A stretch of DNA of 64,000 nucleotides from a virus. Positions 1 through 6,210 of the stretch are shown in pieces (the stretch's first letter is position 1; each line of letters starts with the position of its first letter). The position numbers were made by a program, and so were the translations under genes. Under the pieces are notes generated by a model. The model saw only the letters and a list, made by a program, of their open reading frames with translations, did not search any database and was not told the DNA's origin. Location: the IMG/VR virus record IMGVR_UViG_3300023210_000021, positions 19,833 to 83,832 of that record, one strand, 5' to 3'.

Positions 1-2
1 TT

Positions 3-140
3 GTAAGAGATAAGAATGGTAAATATGAGTTAATAGAAGGGTGGCATCGCACAATGTCAGCATTATTATTGGGTGACAATGGTGAGGATTTCATTAACTG
101 GGATAAGGTAAAAATAAGAGCCTTCATTAAAAACGCTTAG
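3..140 (+). CDS. ParB-like nuclease/DNA-binding domain protein, C-terminal end (partial)
   Basis: The plus strand is open from the window edge to a TAG at 138-140, giving 45 residues of a gene that starts outside the window. The stretch YELIEGWHRTMSALLLG resembles the conserved core of ParB/sulfiredoxin-like domains, in which a G-x-HR motif follows a hydrophobic strand. Phages carry such domains in DNA-binding or nuclease proteins. Only the end is seen, so the activity cannot be stated. It is one of two plus-strand genes I can support and it converges on the minus-strand genes from 264 onward. The first copy of a direct repeat overlaps its stop codon. Confidence 0.5.
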   Translation, partial: VRDKNGKYELIEGWHRTMSALLLGDNGEDFINWDKVKIRAFIKNA

Positions 141-250
141 TGGAAAATATTTGTTGAATTCCTGCGCTTAATGGAAAATATTCACCCTTTTTTGTGGAAT
201 TCCTGCGATTAGTGGAAAATATTCGTTAAATTCCTGCGATTAGTGACATT
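134..250. repeat. Four-copy direct repeat between convergent genes
   Basis: The core TGCGMTTARTGGAAAATATT occurs, whole or in part, with its CGMTTAR element at 134, 165, 206 and 237. The spacing is 31, 41 and 31 bases; the longer spacing is one repeat unit plus a 10-base T-rich insertion. The flanking AATTCCTGCG element is present in the last three copies (157, 198, 229). No open reading frame explains the block. It fills the gap between the converging ParB-like gene and the gene at 264-566. It could be an iteron-like protein-binding array, a recombination scar or a transcription-end signal. Confidence 0.75.
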
Positions 251-263
251 TTGGTTTATACAC

Positions 264-566
264 CTAAGAAATAAGATTACCTTCATAATTTTCTACCACC
301 CACTTCTGTTTTTGTTTCCCCCACATTTTGTGGATATGACCATTTTCCCTCCAATCTTCGTTGGATTGGGATTGTAAAACCTTTTTATATTTCATTGCAT
401 CTGGCTTACTATTAAAAACTTTAGGTTTAACCCTTTCTAATTCTTTTTTATCTATTGTATAAGGAATCATACTCCACCAAACATCACCAAATGATGTGGT
501 ATCTTCATTTAAAACTAAACAAGATTTATAATCTTCATTTCTTTCTATAACAATATAATTTTTCAT
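264..566 (-). CDS. Hypothetical protein, 100 aa
   Basis: I do not recognise this protein. It is a small, soluble, charged protein (100 residues) without a membrane segment or Cys motif. Tryptophans are frequent (VWWSM near residue 30, EDWRENGH near 73, KWVVENYEG at the C-terminus). The start is the ATG at 566, which overlaps the TGA of the upstream receiver-domain gene in an ATGA arrangement, so the two are probably translationally coupled. It is the last minus-strand gene before the repeats at 134-250. Confidence 0.6.
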   Translation of the reverse strand: MKNYIVIERNEDYKSCLVLNEDTTSFGDVWWSMIPYTIDKKELERVKPKVFNSKPDAMKYKKVLQSQSNEDWRENGHIHKMWGKQKQKWVVENYEGNLIS

Positions 567-955
567 AATAAATGTTTTTTTGCGTTTTCTAAATAATTCT
601 TAATATTCTCAGCACCCACAGGGTTAGCTGAATGAACGTAATACATTGGGATATCTTTATCATTTTCCACACAATAGTCAACCAACCACTTTGCTGCGTC
701 ATAACCAGTCTTTTCCTCTAAATTCTCATATAAAATCTCATTAGTCTGATTAATTTCAAGATAATGGTCGTATGAAAGATCATGGTCAAAAGAAATCACA
801 TCAGGTATACCTCTCTCTATTAAGGTATCAACAAACTCATTATAGCTTCTAACAATAACCCAATCAGAATTATTTTCATAAATCGGCAAAATAGTTAATT
901 TGAATACATCATAGGGTATTCTGACATCATCGAGAAACAAGTTATATTTTTTCAT
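563..955 (-). CDS. Cyclic-phosphate processing receiver-domain (cREC-like) protein
   Basis: The 130 residues fit the receiver-like family predicted to process cyclic phosphates. The N-terminus reads LFLDDVRIP (acidic pair after a first strand). It is followed by DVISFDHDLSYDH near residue 53, TGYDAAKWLVDYC near 84, and YYVHSANPVGAENI near 105, with the family's His-Ser-x-Asn-Pro signature. Proteins of this family are usually small stand-alone proteins, as here, and are found in phages and RNA-repair contexts; the reaction is predicted, not proven. A host-type promoter lies directly upstream (960-991). The TGA overlaps the ATG of the next gene. Confidence 0.7.
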   Translation of the reverse strand: MKKYNLFLDDVRIPYDVFKLTILPIYENNSDWVIVRSYNEFVDTLIERGIPDVISFDHDLSYDHYLEINQTNEILYENLEEKTGYDAAKWLVDYCVENDKDIPMYYVHSANPVGAENIKNYLENAKKHLL

Positions 956-959
956 ATGA

Positions 960-991
960 CAAAGGTAAGTAATGTTTTTGGATTATAACAA
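960..991 (-). promoter_or_regulatory. Bacteroidota sigma-A-type promoter before the receiver-domain gene
   Basis: On the minus strand, TTG (991-989) is followed after 21 bases by TACCTTTG (967-960), which fits the Flavobacterium/Bacteroides consensus TTG, 17-23 nt, TANNTTTG. The gene start is at 955, so the leader would be very short or absent. Confidence 0.45.
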
Positions 992-1924
992 ACTTTCTTT
1001 AATTTTTTTTGCTGATTGTAGTATTTTTACCACACCTTTCTTACCAATCTTCTGATAAACATCGGAAATATCATACCCATCAGGCATCTTAACAACCATA
1101 ACTCTATTGTGTAACTTACTACTATTCAGTCGTTTATATAATTTAACCGAATCTCTATAAGCATCTGAATCTAAAACAATTACAACCTTTGCGGTTAGCT
1201 TGGTTAATAATTCTTCTAATATGTGATCATTTAAAACTTTTCCTAACAATGGAATACTATTAGGTATTGGAATGTGATCAAATACACCCTCCACTATATA
1301 AACATTACTATCCCAATTAATTTTTTCTTCGTTGAATATAATGTCCATCTTAGATACCTCTGGGTTTTTGTATTTCATTTTACTCCAACCATAACTTCTA
1401 CCTAAATAATAATTTATGTCCCCATTTTTGTCATAACTTGGGACAATGATTCTACCTGCATAATCACCATCTGTACAATACCCAAGATTAAACTTATTGA
1501 TTAAGTCTAAACCAATATTCCTCTTTTTAAGGTAACCTATTGCCTTCTCATAATCATAACTACCATTGTCAGTAGATAGTGGTTTAAACTCCTTCGGTAA
1601 CCCCCCTATGACAGCCTCGTTATCTTCTCTATCCTTTGCAACATATGGGTTGACAAGGTTATACCGTTTAAGGTGTCCTTTATTCCCATAATTTCTAATA
1701 AGTTTTCTGATTGTTCCATGCGTTCCATTTACTTCACCACACGACCAACATTTGTAAACACTTAATCCATAGTTAACTTCAAGGTTACCTTTTCCATCAC
1801 CAGACATCATGTTTTTTTCCATAGAACATTCAGGGCAATCAAATGAAATTTGACCCCTATCTTCATAATGTTTCTTATGTTCACCAAGAAAATCTTCTAA
1901 TATTTCTACCACCAACTCAGACAT
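983..1924 (-). CDS. DNA primase (zinc-binding plus TOPRIM)
   Basis: A 313-residue primase that would make RNA primers at the replication fork with the DnaB-type helicase encoded at 32146-33549. A CHC2/zinc-ribbon-like module is near the N-terminus: CPEC at about residues 29-32 and CWSC at about 58-61. A TOPRIM domain follows, with VYIVEGVFDH near 206 (catalytic Glu) and VVIVLDSDAYRDS near 246 (the D-x-D metal site). Its length matches small phage primases of the T4 gp61 or DnaG-core type. It lies far from the helicase, beside the resolvase gene. A TATATTTG element sits 5 bases before the ATG at 1924. Confidence 0.88.
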   Translation of the reverse strand: MSELVVEILEDFLGEHKKHYEDRGQISFDCPECSMEKNMMSGDGKGNLEVNYGLSVYKCWSCGEVNGTHGTIRKLIRNYGNKGHLKRYNLVNPYVAKDREDNEAVIGGLPKEFKPLSTDNGSYDYEKAIGYLKKRNIGLDLINKFNLGYCTDGDYAGRIIVPSYDKNGDINYYLGRSYGWSKMKYKNPEVSKMDIIFNEEKINWDSNVYIVEGVFDHIPIPNSIPLLGKVLNDHILEELLTKLTAKVVIVLDSDAYRDSVKLYKRLNSSKLHNRVMVVKMPDGYDISDVYQKIGKKGVVKILQSAKKIKESLL

Positions 1925-1929
1925 ATATC

Positions 1930-1937
1930 CAAATATA
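1930..1937 (-). promoter_or_regulatory. TATATTTG promoter -7-like element before primase
   Basis: TATATTTG on the minus strand (1937-1930) matches the Bacteroidota -7 consensus TANNTTTG. It ends 5 bases before the primase ATG. I see no well-placed TTG at the usual distance; the nearest is 12 bases away. If active, it would give a nearly leaderless mRNA. Confidence 0.3.
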
Positions 1938-1965
1938 GTGATAATTCTTCAAGAAAAAAAGTATC

Positions 1966-2604
1966 TTACTCTGTTGTTGCAGGAACCCACAAACCTTCTT
2001 TATGCATACCACCTAAAACAACCGCATAACTATCTGTCATATCAAAGTTCTCTTTTTTTAACTTCATATTCTTATCATACAACCACACAATCTGAGGTTC
2101 AATGTCACTAACCTTCTCCCATATAACCATCTTTTTATCAATGTCGAAAGGAAGTCCACCAAATAATACTTCTTTGTTTCTATCAATCGCACCCTCAGTT
2201 AAAGGTTCACCATCTCTTTTATGTGTTCTCTTAACCATTAATTCTGGAAATGCATATTTCCTAGCGTCATATGACGATATAAATGTAGGTACAACATTTA
2301 ACACATCGTAAACCGATCTACATATCATACCATTAAACCTTAAAAGTACACCAACTGTATTTACATTATTTGACCCAAGTAATGGTTCTTCAATAAAAAC
2401 TTTGTCAATATCAAAGTCTGAATATTTTTGTAGAAATTCTTCCTCAAAAGATTGAGCTTTCCTCATTAATAACTCTAAAGGTGTATCTGGTTTTGGTTTA
2501 ATCTTTGGTGTAACGTGTGTTAACTCCAATAATCTACCATCTTCCTCAAAAAGCGCAATACCGATTGTCTTTGTTGACACATCTAAACCTAAAACTCTTC
2601 CCAT
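1966..2604 (-). CDS. RuvC-like Holliday junction resolvase
   Basis: The 212 residues have the RNase H-fold acidic pattern of RuvC-type nucleases. GLDVSTKTIGIAL at residues 5-17 has the first Asp and the S/T-K turn. VFIEEPLLG near 70 has the catalytic Glu pair, and DMTDSYAVVLGG near 190 has the C-terminal Asp. Such enzymes cut four-way or branched DNA made by recombination-dependent replication, the job done by endonuclease VII (gp49) in T4. I see no endonuclease VII in the window, so this may be the functional replacement. It lies between the primase and the fibre genes. Confidence 0.8.
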   Translation of the reverse strand: MGRVLGLDVSTKTIGIALFEEDGRLLELTHVTPKIKPKPDTPLELLMRKAQSFEEEFLQKYSDFDIDKVFIEEPLLGSNNVNTVGVLLRFNGMICRSVYDVLNVVPTFISSYDARKYAFPELMVKRTHKRDGEPLTEGAIDRNKEVLFGGLPFDIDKKMVIWEKVSDIEPQIVWLYDKNMKLKKENFDMTDSYAVVLGGMHKEGLWVPATTE

Positions 2605-2638
2605 AAATTTTTCTATTTTTAAAACTTTATTTGGTTTC

Positions 2639-3946
2639 TTAAACCACTAATTGAACATCAAATATCACAAAGTCATTTTTTGCTTTTAACACATGTCTGT
2701 CCGTTTTACCGACAGCCAATATTTCACCAGTAATATCTGTTATACCAATTTCACTTATCCTAACACTATCCTTATCCGCATATGTTGCATTTTGAGATCT
2801 GTAAAATTCATCCCTACCAGCAATACAAACTAAATTTTGAACGAAGTTATTTTTTATACTATCTATTTCCGCTTGATATGTATCACCAGTAAAATACCAA
2901 AACCCACTTGGGTTAGCTACACTTGTTGTTATCGTATCAATCGTTGCACCAGTTGCATCATATAAACTAGTTGCAATACCACTAACTATTGTTGGGTCAG
3001 TAAAGGCGATAATCCCTTCAGCTAAATAAGCAATACCTATAATCTTATCTGCAACTAATCCAGTGGTTTCGTTGCTTTGGAAATTTATAAGTGATTTATC
3101 ATTAACAGCGTATGCTTTAAATGTGTCAAATCCAGTTCCCCAACTTTTTAATACATTATTATTAGGTTTCTGTGTGTTGTCTGACATTAAAAATGAAATG
3201 TTCGACCCTAATAGGTTAGTGGTGTTAATAAACCCATCACTATATCTATTATCTTGTTGTTGTCTATTGTATTGTGAGGTATTAACATACGAACTATATA
3301 TCTCATATGTTGTTAAACCTGTTTGTGTTCCACCTGTCGTTACGCCCGTATAAACTGGTAAAGTTACTTTAATTGACTTACCGTCAATTGATTCACCATA
3401 TATATCATTATTAATAACACCAATTAATACATTATCAGTATTAAACCCACTAAATGCAGTATCTAACCAACCACCATCTTTAGCGACATTATTAAAAAAC
3501 TTTTGTTGTGTATCTGTTATTGGTAATGATAAACTTCTAAAATAATTAGTATTATTATCTGAATTATTTGTTCTATCCAAAACCGTAAATAATAAATTAG
3601 ATGTTGTTGCAGTTGTTTCACCTAACGAAACCGTTTCACTTCTAACTTGATATGAATTTTTCTCAACACCTTTTAAATAGGCGTTAGTGTTACTCTTATA
3701 TAACTTACTCTTAATTTGAATACCTGTAGAAATATTGATATTTGTTAAACCCGTTTCATCTCTATTACCACTGGTTGATGGTATTTCACCTGTTGATAAC
3801 ACACCACTAGTATGGTAATTTGCATCACTATCACCAATGATAAAATGTGACAATATAGATGAAGACTCTTTTAATAGTCTTTCCCTACCTATCGATGTTA
3901 GTCTAGCTGTTACTGTTATTGTTGTTGCTGTATTGTTAAATCCCAT
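2639..3946 (-). CDS. Tail fibre/baseplate protein with collar-fibre-like ends, 435 aa
   Basis: A structural protein paralogous at both ends to its neighbour at 3958-6162. The N-terminus has TARLTSIGRERLLKES then HFIIGDSDANY. The C-terminus has ISEIGITDITGEILAVG followed by a hydrophobic beta-rich end. This layout resembles the tail-collar fibre (P2 gpH N-terminus, DUF3751) pattern: an LT-x-x-G helix, a GD site and an ExG(L/I)(F/T)D element. The middle is Thr/Asn/Gly-rich and beta-prone, as in fibres. The exact role (short fibre, gp9-12-like wedge part) cannot be fixed. It ends the structural block; the resolvase gene follows after 34 bases. Confidence 0.6.
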   Translation of the reverse strand: MGFNNTATTITVTARLTSIGRERLLKESSSILSHFIIGDSDANYHTSGVLSTGEIPSTSGNRDETGLTNINISTGIQIKSKLYKSNTNAYLKGVEKNSYQVRSETVSLGETTATTSNLLFTVLDRTNNSDNNTNYFRSLSLPITDTQQKFFNNVAKDGGWLDTAFSGFNTDNVLIGVINNDIYGESIDGKSIKVTLPVYTGVTTGGTQTGLTTYEIYSSYVNTSQYNRQQQDNRYSDGFINTTNLLGSNISFLMSDNTQKPNNNVLKSWGTGFDTFKAYAVNDKSLINFQSNETTGLVADKIIGIAYLAEGIIAFTDPTIVSGIATSLYDATGATIDTITTSVANPSGFWYFTGDTYQAEIDSIKNNFVQNLVCIAGRDEFYRSQNATYADKDSVRISEIGITDITGEILAVGKTDRHVLKAKNDFVIFDVQLVV

Positions 3947-3957
3947 TTCTTATATGT

Positions 3958-6162
3958 TTAAAAGTCCATAGTTATTTCAATTGTGGCTGTACTACTATTG
4001 GCAATTTTAATTGGTCTTGACAATTTAGCAATCATTACTACATTTTGATTATTATCTAATATACCAACCTCACTTACGAATCTATCCCCACCTGTTGTAT
4101 ATGTTGGGTTACTACTACTTCCAAACTCCGCTCCATCTATATTAACACTAAATAATGTTTTATAAACAGTAGCACCAATGTAAGTTCTAAGGTTACCAAA
4201 GAATAATCTTTCATCACCAAAGTTCATTTTATTGTAAAATGTTCCTTGTGGTAAATCTATAAAACTACCTAAGTTAAATGTGGTTGCCCCAGTGTAGGTT
4301 GATCCTTCCAATATAAACCCAGTTATTGTTGAGTTTTGATTTTGTAACAATAATGGATCAATTGTTTCCCCACTATTTGTTGTGATATTTGTTGACGTGA
4401 AGTCTATCTCTCTCCATAATTTAGGGTCTGGTCTATCAGTAAGTTTAGGATCAACAACTTGCGCCAATACTTTAAATTCATTAGCGTAGAATCCTTTTCC
4501 ATCATAACCAACAGATTCTACCTTTCTCATATATGGTAGTTGATCCACATTAGCTAACCTAAACTGAACATCTTTATCTGATGCGGTTTGATTATCTAAA
4601 ACACTGTACCTCTGACAAGGTAATGTATTTGTTACCCCTGAATTAGCTGACATATAGTATGTAAGGTATATTCTTTCACCAGCTTTTAATGTACCAGTAC
4701 ACTCTCCATTTACTGGTGATGTTAATTCTGACTTTAAATCTGGTAAAGTCCAATTTCTGTTTGACTTATATGACATCGCAGCTAATAGTTCTTCATTATC
4801 AACAACAACAATCTTTTCGTTAGGGAATACTTTACCAACAGCCAATGGGGTACTAGGTGTAACCGACATTCCACTATATTCAATTAAATCGTAATATACT
4901 ATATTTGTATTTTCTAAAGTCTTTTCCGTTGTGTCAGATAAAAATCTCATACCCATTGTTGTCCCACTAGCTGTTCCAACATCATTTTTTCTATGCCACA
5001 TTACTGGAATATCTAAATTTAATAGTTTTCCTGATTCCCCATCAATGTGGAAAAATTCACCATAGAAATTAGAGATACAACTATTAGTGTAATGTATTAT
5101 CGATATACCTTTTTGGAATGGGTCAATGTAACTAGACGCAGATTCTTTAAGTGCTTGTGTTACTTCTGGTGTATTTTTGTAATTTAAAAGTAATTTCGTT
5201 CCTACGAATTCTTCTGACCCAAACAATTGGTGATCATGATAATAATCTGTTGTGTCTTTAAACTGACCCGCCATATTCTCACACCAAGGATTGTTCATAT
5301 TCCAAACAGGAATATTATCCACACATATGTCACAACTACTATCAAACGATAAAGTACCTGTGTGCCAATATGATGTTAATGAGCTTTCCCCATAATAATC
5401 ATCTGCTGGGTCATTACCACCAGGGATTACATAATAACTAATAATCGTTCCACTATCAGCGGTAAAGTTAGGTAATGCTCTATCCACATTAACTGTTGAC
5501 CCACTATCTTCTAAATTAGTAATCATATAGTATTGTGACATTGAAGGTGTTGTCTCCGTTGTTGTTCCCGTAAGGTTACCTAATGTAGAATTACTTAAAT
5601 TTAAAACCATTATATCATTAACACTAGACGCTGTTAAAGGTGTAGATAATCTTAACACCCCTTTTGTAAAGGTTGTGGTATCGGTTTCACCACTAAACGC
5701 AGATAAATCAATAGACCCACTCTCTTTAATAAATTGTGTTGTTGTTTGTGCTGTCAAACCTAATGATGCGGTTGACCCTGAGAAAAATCCTCTGTCATCA
5801 GCTTTATTACTAATAATACCTTTTACTAATTTAACATTACTTTCACCACCAAATTGTTGTATAAAGCTCCCTTCAGTACCCAATAAAAATGATTTTGGGT
5901 AATATTGTTTATCTTTAGGTCTTAATACCGCAGAGTAATTAACCTCTGTTCCACCAGTATTAATATTAAAAAAGAATTGTCCTGTTGTCGCACTACTACT
6001 AGGTACGAAATCTTTCCAACCCTTAACATAACTATAATCCACTTCTGAATCACCCGCTACCCAAGAGTTAAACGTTAATTGACCTTTGGCAAGTAACTCC
6101 CTACCTATATCGGTAAGTTTTGTCCTTACTAATGCTGTTCTGTGTTTATTTATGTAACTCAT
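3958..6162 (-). CDS. Tail fibre/baseplate protein with collar-fibre-like ends, 734 aa
   Basis: A longer paralogue of the 435-residue neighbour. The N-terminus reads VRTKLTDIGRELLAKG, then WVAGDSEVDYSY. The C-terminus reads RFVSEVGILDNNQNVVMIAKL and ends ITMDF. The middle is a long Thr/Ser/Asn-rich beta-prone stretch, with some Cys near 280-300 (CDICVDN, MNNPWCENM). This suits a trimeric fibre or baseplate-attached adhesin, so a role in attachment is likely, but the receptor cannot be read from the sequence. A candidate late-promoter motif lies 24 bases upstream of the ATG. Confidence 0.6.
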   Translation of the reverse strand: MSYINKHRTALVRTKLTDIGRELLAKGQLTFNSWVAGDSEVDYSYVKGWKDFVPSSSATTGQFFFNINTGGTEVNYSAVLRPKDKQYYPKSFLLGTEGSFIQQFGGESNVKLVKGIISNKADDRGFFSGSTASLGLTAQTTTQFIKESGSIDLSAFSGETDTTTFTKGVLRLSTPLTASSVNDIMVLNLSNSTLGNLTGTTTETTPSMSQYYMITNLEDSGSTVNVDRALPNFTADSGTIISYYVIPGGNDPADDYYGESSLTSYWHTGTLSFDSSCDICVDNIPVWNMNNPWCENMAGQFKDTTDYYHDHQLFGSEEFVGTKLLLNYKNTPEVTQALKESASSYIDPFQKGISIIHYTNSCISNFYGEFFHIDGESGKLLNLDIPVMWHRKNDVGTASGTTMGMRFLSDTTEKTLENTNIVYYDLIEYSGMSVTPSTPLAVGKVFPNEKIVVVDNEELLAAMSYKSNRNWTLPDLKSELTSPVNGECTGTLKAGERIYLTYYMSANSGVTNTLPCQRYSVLDNQTASDKDVQFRLANVDQLPYMRKVESVGYDGKGFYANEFKVLAQVVDPKLTDRPDPKLWREIDFTSTNITTNSGETIDPLLLQNQNSTITGFILEGSTYTGATTFNLGSFIDLPQGTFYNKMNFGDERLFFGNLRTYIGATVYKTLFSVNIDGAEFGSSSNPTYTTGGDRFVSEVGILDNNQNVVMIAKLSRPIKIANSSTATIEITMDF

Positions 6163-6185
6163 TATCTAATGTCTATTATTTTATT

Positions 6186-6193
6186 ATAAATAT
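6186..6193 (-). promoter_or_regulatory. Candidate late-promoter motif ATATTTAT
   Basis: On the coding (minus) strand ATATTTATAATAAAA lies 24 bases before the start at 6162. It is one of about a dozen such sites before structural genes in this window. The function is inferred from position only. Confidence 0.35.
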
Positions 6194-6210
6194 ACTCAAT
6201 GTAAATATTA

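Noticed and set aside
134-250. The direct repeats as a CRISPR array
   Set aside because: Spacers are 11-21 bases and partly alike, repeats are imperfect, and no cas gene is present.
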